Positions 44,739 to 53,181 of a DNA stretch of 64,000 bases are shown here, one piece after another (position 1 is the stretch's first letter; every line of letters starts with the position of its first letter). The notes below the pieces were generated by a model that saw only the letters and a program-made list of their open reading frames with translations, was not told the origin of the DNA and searched no databases. The translations under genes were made by a program, and so were the position numbers. The stretch comes from RDXT01 sp033762375 (GTDB lineage: Bacteria; Bacteroidota; Bacteroidia; J057), in contig JANRLQ010000095.1 in assembly GCA_033762375.1 (NCBI GenBank), positions 124,001 to 188,000 of the forward strand. The letters are read 5' to 3'.

Positions 44739-45734
44739 ATGAAAGCGATTATTCCGGTAGCCGGGGTAGGCACCAAACTCAGGCCGCATACCCATACACA
44801 ACCCAAGCCGCTGCTCCCAGTAGCAGGAAAACCCATTCTGGGACATATCATAGACAACCTCCTCTCAGCGGGGGTGCGGGAGCAGATTTTTATTGTGGGG
44901 CACTTCCGGGAGAAAATCCAGGAGTACGTAGAGACCTGCTACGGCGATAAGATTACCATGCATTTTGTGCTCCAGGAGCCCCGCCAGGGGCTGGCACATG
45001 CGGTCTGGGTAGCAAGGGCACATATCCAGCCCCCGGAGCCCGTGCTGGTCATGCTGGGTGATACGATTTTTGGTGAAGACACCCGCCGGGTCATAGATGC
45101 CCCTGGCTCTATCCTGGGCGTACATCAGGTGGATGATCCCCGCGTGTTTGGGGTGGCAGTGCTGGATGGCCAGCAACAGGTGCGCCGGGTCGTAGAAAAA
45201 CCGCAGATTCCGACCAGTAATTTTGCCCTGGTGGGACTCTACAAAATAGCAGAGACCGATGTCCTGCTCCGCGTCCTGGATGAGATGATGGGCACTGGCG
45301 GGTGGCAGGAGCGGGAATATCCTCTGGCAGAGGCCCTTACCCTGATGATTCAGCAAGGTGTAAACATGAAGGCCCATATCGTCGAGCGTTGGTTTGATTG
45401 CGGGCGGCCAGAGACCCTCCTGGCTACCAACCGCATCCTGCTCAGCCGTATGCCGATGCCTGACCTGCCGCCTATGAACCATACGGTGATCATACCTCCT
45501 GTCCATATTGCGGAGGGGTGTGAGATATCCAACTCGATCATAGGGCCCTATGTGACCATCGCAGAGCATGCCCGTATCGAAAACTCCATCATCCAGGATA
45601 CCATCCTCGGGGCTTACTCCCGGCTGGAGTCCATCACCCTCAAGGGGTCTGTGATCGGAAACGACACAACCCTCCGCGGCAAAAGCCTTAGCATCAACAT
45701 CGGTGACAATACCGAGCTCAATTTTGATACCTGA
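44739..45734 (+). CDS. Sugar-phosphate nucleotidyltransferase
   Basis: 331 residues. The N-terminal catalytic domain has the nucleotidyltransferase signature KAIIPVAGVGTKLRPHTHTQPKPLLPVAGKPI, GDTIF at the metal-binding Asp, and VEKP. The C-terminal ~80 residues are hexapeptide repeats of a left-handed beta helix (VHIAEGCEISNSIIGPYVTI). This joins the RmlA/GlmU/GDP-mannose pyrophosphorylase group, which activates sugar phosphates for wall, LPS or exopolysaccharide synthesis. Which sugar and nucleotide are used cannot be decided here. It starts 12 bases after the DUF3829 gene and is followed by the DUF952 gene one base after its stop, so all three are probably one operon. Confidence 0.88.
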   Translation: MKAIIPVAGVGTKLRPHTHTQPKPLLPVAGKPILGHIIDNLLSAGVREQIFIVGHFREKIQEYVETCYGDKITMHFVLQEPRQGLAHAVWVARAHIQPPEPVLVMLGDTIFGEDTRRVIDAPGSILGVHQVDDPRVFGVAVLDGQQQVRRVVEKPQIPTSNFALVGLYKIAETDVLLRVLDEMMGTGGWQEREYPLAEALTLMIQQGVNMKAHIVERWFDCGRPETLLATNRILLSRMPMPDLPPMNHTVIIPPVHIAEGCEISNSIIGPYVTIAEHARIENSIIQDTILGAYSRLESITLKGSVIGNDTTLRGKSLSINIGDNTELNFDT

Positions 45735-45735
45735 T

Positions 45736-46065
45736 ATGCCCTTGATCTACCACCTGGTACCGGCTGATGAGTGGTCGCAGGTACTCAACCTCAATGTGTA
45801 TCGCCCCGCCTCGCTGGCGACAGAGGGCTTTATTCACTGCTCCTACCGCGATCAGGTGCTGGCGACGGCCGCCCGGTTTTTTAGCGCCTATGATGACCTG
45901 GTGGTCCTGGTCATCAATGAAAAACGGGTCAAAGCCCACCTGAAGGCCGAGGCAGCTCATGAAGAGTTGTTTCCGCATGTCTATCGTGAGCTCACCCTTG
46001 ACGATGTGGAGGACACCCATATGCTCCTCAAAGGACCGGATGGTGTCTGGGAATGGGTGTCTTGA
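45736..46065 (+). CDS. DUF952 family protein
   Basis: 109 residues. The pattern IYHLVPADEW, GFIHCSYRDQV, VLVINEKRVKAHLKAE and FPHVYRELTLDDV is that of DUF952, small proteins of unknown activity often distantly compared with ADP-ribosyl/pterin-binding folds. The frame is open to 45703, but similarity begins at MPLIYHL, whose ATG is one base past the upstream stop, consistent with translational coupling. It is convergent with the TetR gene, 14 bases apart. Confidence 0.82.
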   Translation: MPLIYHLVPADEWSQVLNLNVYRPASLATEGFIHCSYRDQVLATAARFFSAYDDLVVLVINEKRVKAHLKAEAAHEELFPHVYRELTLDDVEDTHMLLKGPDGVWEWVS

Positions 46066-46078
46066 AATAAATCTACGG

Positions 46079-46690
46079 TTAATACGCCTGCGTAAATCGC
46101 CGGTACTTCCTGAACTCTTCCAGGCCCTGCGGGGTGCAGATGCCCCGTACATATGGCCACAGGACATTGGAGAGCAGGGTCTGGCTGCTGTGGGTATGGT
46201 CAGGCTCCCGCTCAAACATAGACCGGAGCAGGAGGGTCAGGGTCTGGGCGCAGATATCGAGTGAGATATTCGGCATAAATATCCCTTCCCGCACGCCCCG
46301 CTCCAAAATCATGCGTACCTCTGCCGTCGAAAAAGCACCATCCGCCGACCATATATCCGGGAAATAACTCGCCAGGTCGTTGAAAAAATTGGCATTGATC
46401 CGCGTGAAGGTCTCCACCATCTTGTTATAAAACCGGATGAGGAGATCGGCTACGTTAGTGGACTCCATTTCCATATCCGCAAATGCCTGCCGGGAGCTAT
46501 GAAGGTACAATTCAAAACACGCCCGGACCAGGCCTGTTTTGTCCTCAAAAAGCTGGTAGAGGGTTTTGCTGGAGATATTAAGCTGGCTCGTAATCTGCCC
46601 GATGGTGACACTGCGCACGCCATACTTCAGAAATAACTTCAGGGTCTCCTTTACATATAGCGACTTTCTGTCGGATATGCGCTGTGTCAT
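46079..46690 (-). CDS. TetR/AcrR-family transcriptional regulator
   Basis: 203 residues. The N-terminal helix-turn-helix is standard: LKLFLKYGVRSVTIGQITSQLNISSKTLYQLFEDKTGLVRACFE. The rest is an all-helical ligand-binding and dimer domain. The thioesterase gene lies immediately upstream on the same strand (24 bases), so the regulator may be cotranscribed with it and control lipid or acyl-CoA related genes; that target is inferred from position only. Confidence 0.9.
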   Translation of the reverse strand: MTQRISDRKSLYVKETLKLFLKYGVRSVTIGQITSQLNISSKTLYQLFEDKTGLVRACFELYLHSSRQAFADMEMESTNVADLLIRFYNKMVETFTRINANFFNDLASYFPDIWSADGAFSTAEVRMILERGVREGIFMPNISLDICAQTLTLLLRSMFEREPDHTHSSQTLLSNVLWPYVRGICTPQGLEEFRKYRRFTQAY

Positions 46691-46714
46691 ACACCCGGTC
46701 TGTTTAGTATCAGG

Positions 46715-47170
46715 TTAAAGCTCAAACGGAGAGGCCGGCACCTCTCCCTGCTGCCGGAAAACGCTGTACATGGCCCGCCCTGTGGCAACCAGTTTTTGCT
46801 CGTTTTCCTGCCAGGCCTCCATGTCGGTGGCGATGATCCGGTTGCCGCTCCTGACCAGTACACCCTTGACAATCAGATCCGTAGGGCTTGTGCCCCGGAT
46901 ATAATCCACCCGCATGTCTATGGTGGCGAGTTTGTCCTCCATCGAGGTGAGTGTCGTGGAGGCTACAGCACCGCCCACGGAGTCCAGTGCTGTCGCGATG
47001 ATCCCCCCATGCCATCGCCGTGCCCGGAAATTGCCCAGCACTTCCTCCCGAAACGGAAACAACATTTTGCAATATCCGTCCCGGATCTCCAGGACCTTGA
47101 CCCCCAGAAAACGATGTACCGGGATCATTTGTTCCATAAACTGGATGGCAATGGCTTCAGAAACAATCAT
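46715..47170 (-). CDS. Hotdog-fold (PaaI-type) thioesterase
   Basis: 151 residues. Hotdog features: HRFLGVKVLEI start of the first strand, HGGIIATALDSVGGAVA for the central helix with its catalytic-region Asp, and VDYIRGTSPTDLIVKGVLVRSGN for the following strands. PaaI-type enzymes hydrolyse acyl- or aryl-CoA thioesters. A larger frame extends to 47773, but that part runs through non-coding-like sequence overlapping the protease gene on the other strand; the Met at 47170 fits the family. Cotranscription with the downstream TetR gene is likely. Confidence 0.86.
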   Translation of the reverse strand: MIVSEAIAIQFMEQMIPVHRFLGVKVLEIRDGYCKMLFPFREEVLGNFRARRWHGGIIATALDSVGGAVASTTLTSMEDKLATIDMRVDYIRGTSPTDLIVKGVLVRSGNRIIATDMEAWQENEQKLVATGRAMYSVFRQQGEVPASPFEL

Positions 47171-47363
47171 ATACAATGATTTCAGGCAGATTTGGCGATC
47201 AAGGTAAGGAAAAGAAAGTAATTTCCAAATTTTCCATCCGGATATTCGGGCGAAAAATCTGCCCCATCCGCAGATTGACGGCAGCCACAGGACCATCTTG
47301 TCCGTACAGGAGTTGTCTGGCAATAAAATAAGTTGTATTGTTGAATCACCACTAATCTGAGGC

Positions 47364-49469
47364 ATGATACAGAAAAGGCAGGTTGAGACGGGTATAGATA
47401 CCCATATCCGGCATGGGCACGGATGGAGAAAGGTAATCCTCTGGGTATGCGGGTGTATAGTCAGCACAGGCTTACGGGCGCAGCAAGTGCCGGATGTGTG
47501 CCGTGATATTGTTCCGCTGCTCAAGACCATGAGCAGCACCCATATACGTCCCGCGAAGACGGATACCTTGCTGGGGACGGCATTTTTTACCCTGTTTATG
47601 GAGCGGATGGATCCGGAGGGATTGGTATTACACCCTGAGGACCGGGCTGCCCTGCTCCGCACCCTTGAGAAAAGTCCGGACGACCCGGCTGTGCGGGCCT
47701 GTACCTTTATCCAGGCTTTTAGCACACGGTACCGCCAGGGATTGGTGACAGGTGACTCCCTGTTGGCAATCATTGCGGAGGCTTCGCTGGATTATCAGCA
47801 GCCTGAGGCCTGGATTTCATACGACAACCTGCCCGTACCCGCCCGATACACGGCGCCCCAGCGCTGGACCCAGCGGGTGAAGTTCAGGCTCCTCCGCCAA
47901 TACATGGACAACCAGGACAGCACCCGCACCCTGGACCTCGATACCTTCCTGGTAGCAGAACCAGCTATGCGTGCCCAGCTCTGCCAGCGGATGCGCTGCC
48001 GGATCGGACGCGAACTTTCGCCTCCGGAGGGGTATGAAGCCTATATCAACAACCAGTTTCTCCAGCTCATCTCGCAGGGATTTGATCCGCATTCGCTCTA
48101 TTTTTCTGTTTCGGACAAAAAAGCCTTTGAAGCAGAACTTTCTACCGAGGCCCTGTCTTTTGGCCTGGTGATGGGCGAAAACGCCAGCGGCGAGATCACC
48201 ATCGAGCGGATGGTGCCCGGCGGGCCCGCCTGGAAGTCTCACCTCCTCAATGAAGGCGACCAGGTCCTCTCTTACCGCTTTGAAGGACGGCCCAAAGCCG
48301 ATCTGGGATGTACTTCTGCCGACGAACTCAACGCCCTCCTCGTCAGCGAACCCGGCAACCAGCTTCAGCTGGAGGTACGCAAGTCCAACGGCACCCGCGA
48401 GTGGGTCATGCTGGCACGTGAAAAAATGGCTGTTTCGGATAATATCGTGAACAGTTTTGTCCTCGCCGGCGAGCGAAAAGCAGGGTATATCTACCTGCCA
48501 GGTTTTTATACGGACTGGCAGGGAGAAGATGCCCTGGGCTGCGCCAATGACGTAGCGACTGAGCTCCTCAAGCTCCGGATGGAAAAGATAGAAGGGCTGA
48601 TCCTCGACCTCCGCAACAATGGCGGCGGCTCTGTCCAGGAGGCACTCCACCTGATCGGGATATTTGTGGATGAAGGTCCGCTCTGCATCGAAAAAGACCC
48701 GGAGGGAGAACTCTCCCTTCTCAAGGACCGCAACCGGGGTACAGCCTTTGACGGGCCCCTGATCATCCTTGTCAACGGTCACAGCGCCTCCGCCTCAGAG
48801 ATTCTGGCAGGGGCACTCCAGGATTATGGGCGGGCGGTCATCGTCGGGGATACGACCTTCGGCAAGTCCACCGGGCAGGTGATTGTACCCCTGGAAGGCA
48901 GTCGCTCATCTTATGTCAAGGTCACCACAGCACAATACTTCCGGCTCAATGGCATCAGCAGCCAGCAGACAGGCGTCATCCCTGATATCAGCCTGCCGGA
49001 GCCAGGTGATCCCCTGATGGAGCGGGAGGCTGACGAGTGGTATGTGTTGCCGGCTGATACCGTCTCAAAAGAAATTGTGTATCGCCGGGCGGCCACATTA
49101 CCACTGGCCTCATTGGCAGCCCTGAGCCAGACACGGCTGCAAACCCATCGCCAGTTTGAGGAGATCAGCCGGATCAATGTACAACTGGCTCGTCTGGAAG
49201 CTGACGAGTCCCCCTTCCCACTGATGCCCCTTGCTTTCCGGGACATGTATGCAGGGGTATATGCGATATATGACCAACTCGAAGGGCTGGATACCTATCA
49301 GGCGACCGCCTGTGAGGTGACTGTCCCTGGATTTCAGCAGGATATTCTGGACCTGGATACCTACCGTGCTTCTGCCAACGCGGAGCAACTCCGTGACATT
49401 CAGCATGATGCACATATCGAAGAGGCATACCGTATCCTGCTGGACCTGATCCGCCTCACGAGACCCTGA
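47364..49469 (+). CDS. prc: Tail-specific (carboxy-terminal processing) protease, S41
   Basis: 701 residues, the length of Prc/Tsp. A membrane segment or signal (KVILWVCGCIVSTGLRAQ, about 23-40) leads into the N-terminal helical domain, a PDZ domain near 270-360 (ERMVPGGPAWKSHLLNEGDQVLSY) and the S41 peptidase: LDLRNNGGGS, the nucleophile in VNGHSASASEI and the general-base Lys in TTFGKSTGQ. A C-terminal helical extension of about 140 residues follows. It acts in the periplasm, trimming C-termini of envelope proteins. Divergent from the thioesterase gene across about 190 bases. Confidence 0.93.
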   Translation: MIQKRQVETGIDTHIRHGHGWRKVILWVCGCIVSTGLRAQQVPDVCRDIVPLLKTMSSTHIRPAKTDTLLGTAFFTLFMERMDPEGLVLHPEDRAALLRTLEKSPDDPAVRACTFIQAFSTRYRQGLVTGDSLLAIIAEASLDYQQPEAWISYDNLPVPARYTAPQRWTQRVKFRLLRQYMDNQDSTRTLDLDTFLVAEPAMRAQLCQRMRCRIGRELSPPEGYEAYINNQFLQLISQGFDPHSLYFSVSDKKAFEAELSTEALSFGLVMGENASGEITIERMVPGGPAWKSHLLNEGDQVLSYRFEGRPKADLGCTSADELNALLVSEPGNQLQLEVRKSNGTREWVMLAREKMAVSDNIVNSFVLAGERKAGYIYLPGFYTDWQGEDALGCANDVATELLKLRMEKIEGLILDLRNNGGGSVQEALHLIGIFVDEGPLCIEKDPEGELSLLKDRNRGTAFDGPLIILVNGHSASASEILAGALQDYGRAVIVGDTTFGKSTGQVIVPLEGSRSSYVKVTTAQYFRLNGISSQQTGVIPDISLPEPGDPLMEREADEWYVLPADTVSKEIVYRRAATLPLASLAALSQTRLQTHRQFEEISRINVQLARLEADESPFPLMPLAFRDMYAGVYAIYDQLEGLDTYQATACEVTVPGFQQDILDLDTYRASANAEQLRDIQHDAHIEEAYRILLDLIRLTRP

Positions 49470-49582
49470 TGTACGGCAGGCAGTAAGAAGTTTTGTGATT
49501 TTGCCAGCTGCGATGTGACATTTCGGACTCGTTCTCGTATGTTTATCTGAAACATTACACCCAACTACAACAATACCCTGTT

Positions 49583-50632
49583 ATGAACTTCATCACCATA
49601 TGCCGGATAGGGCTGGTATCACTTTGGCTTGCCGGATGGACCCTTCAGCCCGTCCATGCCCAAACCTACACATCCGGCGCGGCCTACATGAGTGCCATGA
49701 ATGCACAGTACGAGCAGTTTGTCTCGGACATGTGGGCCTATGTCAGCACAGCCGCCCATAGCCGGAATGCCAAAAAAGTCGAAACCCAGCGCAAAGAATT
49801 GCTCTCCACCGTACTCCTCGTACAGCGTAATATCAAAAAACTTCCCCCCTATGAGGGAGATGCCAGCCTGCGGGATACGGCGGCGTCTTACTTTCGGCTG
49901 TGTTACTTGGTGCTGAATGATGACTTTGCCAAGATCGTCAACCTCGAAGAAATCGCCGAGCAGTCCTACGACCTCATGGAGGCTTATCTGGAAGCCCAGG
50001 AACAAGCCAATGACAAACTGGCCGAGGCCAGCCTTCGTCTGAATGCCCAGCAGGAGGTATTTGCCATTAATCACAACGTGAACCTCATCATTGGTGAGCA
50101 GGACAAAACCTCCCGCCAGCTCGAAATCGCCAACAAGGTCATCGGGTATCACAACAAGGTGTACCTGATTTTTTTCAAAAGTTATAAGCAGGACTATTAC
50201 CTGAGTGAGGCCGTCAAAAAGGGAGACATCAACGGTATCCTTCAAAACCAGAGCACCATGTCCCGGTACGCGGCAGAGGGCCTGGCTGAGCTCGCCAAGG
50301 TCGGCAGCTACGAGGGGGACGCCACGCTCCTGGATGCCTGCAAGCGCTCGCTGGAACTCTACAAGTCTATCGGAGATGAAAAGGCTACCGTGCTGGCTGA
50401 CTTTTATCTCAAAAAAGACAATTTTGAGAAGATCAAGTATTCTTTTGATGCCAAACCAGCAGGCAAGCGTACCCCGGAGGATATCAAACGGTACAATGAT
50501 GCGGTGGTAGTCTTTAATACGGCTATCGCAGCCTACAATGAGATGGGCGTGCAGCTCAATAAAGCCCGGAATGTAGCCATTGAAGACTGGAACCAGGCCT
50601 CGGAGCGGTTCAAAGACCGGCATGTGCCCTGA
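49583..50632 (+). CDS. Secreted helical protein (LIC11966-like)
   Basis: 349 residues with a clear signal peptide (about 1-26, LVSLWLAGWTLQPVHAQ) and no other membrane segment. The mature part is almost wholly helical: Gln/Lys/Glu-rich with repeating heptad-like stretches (LEAQEQANDKLAEASLRLNAQQ). I compare it to the LIC11966-type surface proteins of Leptospira and Bacteroidota, with limited certainty. No catalytic motif seen. A strong terminator follows at 50655-50680, so it is monocistronic after the protease gene, 113 bases away. Confidence 0.65.
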   Translation: MNFITICRIGLVSLWLAGWTLQPVHAQTYTSGAAYMSAMNAQYEQFVSDMWAYVSTAAHSRNAKKVETQRKELLSTVLLVQRNIKKLPPYEGDASLRDTAASYFRLCYLVLNDDFAKIVNLEEIAEQSYDLMEAYLEAQEQANDKLAEASLRLNAQQEVFAINHNVNLIIGEQDKTSRQLEIANKVIGYHNKVYLIFFKSYKQDYYLSEAVKKGDINGILQNQSTMSRYAAEGLAELAKVGSYEGDATLLDACKRSLELYKSIGDEKATVLADFYLKKDNFEKIKYSFDAKPAGKRTPEDIKRYNDAVVVFNTAIAAYNEMGVQLNKARNVAIEDWNQASERFKDRHVP

Positions 50633-50654
50633 GTGAGCGCACAGATCAGCATGC

Positions 50655-50680
50655 AGGGGCGGTTATTCCGCCCCTTTTTT
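50655..50680 (+). terminator. Intrinsic terminator after the secreted helical protein
   Basis: Stem AGGGGCGG / CCGCCCCT with a five-base loop (50655-50675), followed by a run of six T to 50680. It is 22 bases past the stop at 50632. Confidence 0.9.
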
Positions 50681-50735
50681 GGGTCCGCCGGTATGCCTGC
50701 GAAAACGAATGTTCGGTTTTTCTTTGGGCTGGCAC

Positions 50736-50767
50736 TTGATTACCTGCGTCCGGTAGCTGTATCTTAC
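50736..50767 (+). promoter_or_regulatory. Candidate promoter of the DUF1080 cluster
   Basis: TTG at 50736-50738 and TATCTTAC at 50760-50767, 21 bases apart, resemble the Bacteroidota -33/-7 arrangement. It ends 25 bases ahead of the ATG at 50793, just after the previous gene's terminator. Confidence 0.45.
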
Positions 50768-50792
50768 TACATTGAGATAACTACATAGGACT

Positions 50793-51545
50793 ATGAACCT
50801 CACCCGAATCATGATGATGGCAGCCCTGACGCTGCCCGTTGTTTCTGCCTCTGCCCAAGACTGGGACCGCGAAAAGCAGGACCCCCGTGCTACTGAAGTT
50901 TGGGAACCGATCCCCCCCAAAGTCACCCCCGGCAAAAATGGCTCCGCACCCTCAGATGCGATTGTGTTGTTTGACGGCACCAGCCTCACCGCCTGGGCCT
51001 CTGACAACCAGAATGGCCCCGCTGAATGGACCGTCGAAAACGGCATGATGACCGTCAAGCCGGGCAAAGGTGGTATCCACACCAAACAAAGTTTTGGAGA
51101 CTGCCAGCTCCATGTAGAGTGGCGCGCCCAGCAAAAAATCGAAGGCGAAGGCCAGGGCCGCAGCAACAGCGGCATTTTTCTCATGGGCCAGTACGAAGTA
51201 CAGGTACTGGACTCCTACGAGAGCCGCACCTATTCAAACGGACAGGCGAGTTCTGTCTATAAGCAGTATGCCCCGCTCGTGAATGCCTGCAACAAACCGG
51301 AGGAGTGGCAGACGTATGACATTATTTTTTCAGCACCGGTATTTGACGAAAAAGGCCGCCTCGACCGCCCGGCTACGGTGACCGTCCTGCACAATGGAGT
51401 CCTGGTACAAAACCATGTGACCCTGCTCGGAGGCACCCAATACAAGGGACTGCCTGTGTATCAGACACATGGCAAACTTCCCATCGGGCTTCAGGACCAT
51501 GGAAACCTGGTGAGCTTCCGCAATATCTGGATCAGAGAACTCTAA
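50793..51545 (+). CDS. Secreted DUF1080 (3-keto-disaccharide hydrolase-like) protein
   Basis: 250 residues. Signal peptide (MMAALTLPVVSASAQ end, about 1-21). The mature part is a single DUF1080 domain: VLFDGTSLTAWAS, FGDCQLHVEWR, GRSNSGIFLMGQYEVQVLDSY, PVYQTHGKLPIGLQDHG and FRNIWIREL. It has the concanavalin-like fold; the family is now named for enzymes that split 3-keto-glycosides. First gene of a plus-strand cluster with YceI, SUMF1-like, Gfo/Idh/MocA and hydroxypyruvate isomerase-like genes. Its role in breaking an oxidised sugar link in the periplasm is inferred from family and context. Confidence 0.88.
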   Translation: MNLTRIMMMAALTLPVVSASAQDWDREKQDPRATEVWEPIPPKVTPGKNGSAPSDAIVLFDGTSLTAWASDNQNGPAEWTVENGMMTVKPGKGGIHTKQSFGDCQLHVEWRAQQKIEGEGQGRSNSGIFLMGQYEVQVLDSYESRTYSNGQASSVYKQYAPLVNACNKPEEWQTYDIIFSAPVFDEKGRLDRPATVTVLHNGVLVQNHVTLLGGTQYKGLPVYQTHGKLPIGLQDHGNLVSFRNIWIREL

Positions 51546-51555
51546 GTGCAGGTGT

Positions 51556-52158
51556 ATGAAACCGATAACCGTGAGCCTGTTGCTCCTCCTCAGCGCCTTG
51601 TCAGCCGCCGCTCAACAGTACTTTGTGCACTACGAGACCCAATGTTTTCTCGATGGCACGTCTAATATCCACAACTGGACAGCCACGGTATCAGGGGTTT
51701 CGGGCGAATTTTGGTTGGGCAAGGAGTTTGTGAAAAAAACCGTCCCCGCCAAAGGCATGAAACTGGAAAAAGCTGTGGTGCGGTTTCCAGTCAAAAACAT
51801 AGACGGCGGGCGTGGGGTGACCATGAACGACCGGATCACCGAAGCCCTGAAAGAACCGCAGTACCCCCAGATTTTGTTTAATATGGATGAAGGGATTGTC
51901 ACCTCTGTGGAGGATGCCGTCCTGCGGACCTTCACCCTTCAGGTACGGGGTACGCTCTCCATTGCAGGCACTTCCCGTCCGGTCACCCTGGACCTCAAGG
52001 CCCAGCGTCTGGCTGACGGGCGGTACAAGTTTTCGGGGCAGAAGGCCCTGAAAATGACCGACTTCGGGATCGAGCCGCCAACAGCCATGTTTGGTCAGAT
52101 TGAGACCGGAGATGACCTGATGTTTCGTTTTGACCTGATCATTTATCCCCAGGCATAA
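51556..52158 (+). CDS. YceI-family periplasmic lipid-binding-like protein
   Basis: 200 residues. Signal peptide (PITVSLLLLLSALSAAAQ). The YceI pattern is present: THxW-type TSNIHNWTATVSGVSGEF, NDRITEALKEPQYPQILF, TLSIAGTSRPVTLDL and KMTDFGIEPPTAMFG. YceI proteins are lipocalin-like barrels that bind isoprenoids or other lipids in the periplasm. It starts ten bases after the DUF1080 gene, so the two are cotranscribed; how it fits a sugar pathway is not clear. Confidence 0.9.
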   Translation: MKPITVSLLLLLSALSAAAQQYFVHYETQCFLDGTSNIHNWTATVSGVSGEFWLGKEFVKKTVPAKGMKLEKAVVRFPVKNIDGGRGVTMNDRITEALKEPQYPQILFNMDEGIVTSVEDAVLRTFTLQVRGTLSIAGTSRPVTLDLKAQRLADGRYKFSGQKALKMTDFGIEPPTAMFGQIETGDDLMFRFDLIIYPQA

Positions 52159-52171
52159 CCCCCTTATCCGG

Positions 52172-53143
52172 ATGAAATACCCGATCGTAGCTTACGGCCT
52201 CGTCACGGCACTGGCAGTCGCCCCTCCGGGCTCCCAGCCCCTGTACAAAGAAACCCTGCCCGGTACAGGGGGGGTCTCTTTTGATATGGTACTGATCCCG
52301 GGCGGAAAATTCAGGATGGGTACCCCCGGTACCGAGTCCGGTCATATGGCCGATGAGGCACCACAGGTATCGGTTGCCGTGGACTCCTTCTGGATGAGTA
52401 AGTTTGAGGTGACCTATGAGATGTACGAGGTTTTCCGGGAGAAAACCAAAGACGCCGACTCTACCCGTCATGCCTCCATGGCCTACAAAGCCGATGCCGT
52501 CACCCGCCCCAGCCCTCCGTATGAAGATCCGACCTTCGGGATGGGCAAACAGGGATATCCGGCAGCCAGCATGACCCAGTATGCGGCCCTCAAGTTTTGC
52601 AAGTGGCTCTGGATGAAAACAGGTGTATTTTACCGGCTTCCGACCGAGGCTGAGTGGGAATACGCCTGCCGGGCTGGCACGGAGACCGCCTATCCTTTTG
52701 GAGATGATCCTGCGCTGCTGGACGAGTACGCCTGGTTTGCAGACAACAGCGGCGAGGTGTATCACCCCGTCGGCACCAAAAAACCCAACGCCTGGGGGCT
52801 CTATGACATGCATGGCAATGTCGCCGAGTGGACCCTGGACCAGTATCAGGCTGATTTTTATGCTACCCTGACCGACTCCACGGGCGAAAATCCCTGGCGT
52901 AAGCCCGTCAAGCTTCACCCCCGCACCGTCAAAGGCGGTTCGTACCTGGACGAGGCAGAGGAGCTCCGCAGTGGCAACCGGATTCCCTCCAGCATGGAGT
53001 GGAAACGCCGCGACCCGCAGATTCCGAAGAGTTTCTGGTGGAATACCGACTCGCCCTTTGTAGGCTTCCGGCTTGTGCGTCCGGTGCGGCAGCCCTCAGA
53101 GGAGGCGATCAAAGCCTTCTGGAAAATGACCCTTGATGATTGA
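52172..53143 (+). CDS. SUMF1/EgtB/PvdO-fold protein without FGE cysteines
   Basis: 323 residues with a likely signal peptide. The fold signatures are MVLIPGGKFRMGT, RLPTEAEWEYACRAGT, NAWGLYDMHGNVAEWT and a GFRLVRP C-terminus. At the place where true formylglycine-generating enzymes carry the copper-binding Cys pair (after KGGSY), this protein reads LDEAEELRSGNRIP, with no Cys. It should therefore not mature sulfatases. Proteins of this fold without the cysteines often sit beside DUF1080 or sulfatase-like genes as binding or accessory proteins. It lies 14 bases after yceI and overlaps no gene; the oxidoreductase gene starts 39 bases later. Confidence 0.85.
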   Translation: MKYPIVAYGLVTALAVAPPGSQPLYKETLPGTGGVSFDMVLIPGGKFRMGTPGTESGHMADEAPQVSVAVDSFWMSKFEVTYEMYEVFREKTKDADSTRHASMAYKADAVTRPSPPYEDPTFGMGKQGYPAASMTQYAALKFCKWLWMKTGVFYRLPTEAEWEYACRAGTETAYPFGDDPALLDEYAWFADNSGEVYHPVGTKKPNAWGLYDMHGNVAEWTLDQYQADFYATLTDSTGENPWRKPVKLHPRTVKGGSYLDEAEELRSGNRIPSSMEWKRRDPQIPKSFWWNTDSPFVGFRLVRPVRQPSEEAIKAFWKMTLDD

Positions 53144-53181
53144 ATCCGTTTTGGTTTCGCTTTCTTTTAATACTACTCGTC

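Noticed and set aside
45703..45735. Longer N-terminus for the DUF952 protein
   Set aside because: The extra 11 residues lie inside the nucleotidyltransferase gene and are not family-like; the ATG one base past its stop fits better.
46715..47773. Extended 352-residue form of the thioesterase
   Set aside because: The first 201 residues overlap the protease gene on the other strand and lack similarity to hotdog proteins; the Met at 47170 begins the known domain.
52172..53143. True formylglycine-generating (sulfatase-maturing) enzyme
   Set aside because: The catalytic cysteines are missing and there is no sulfatase gene nearby.
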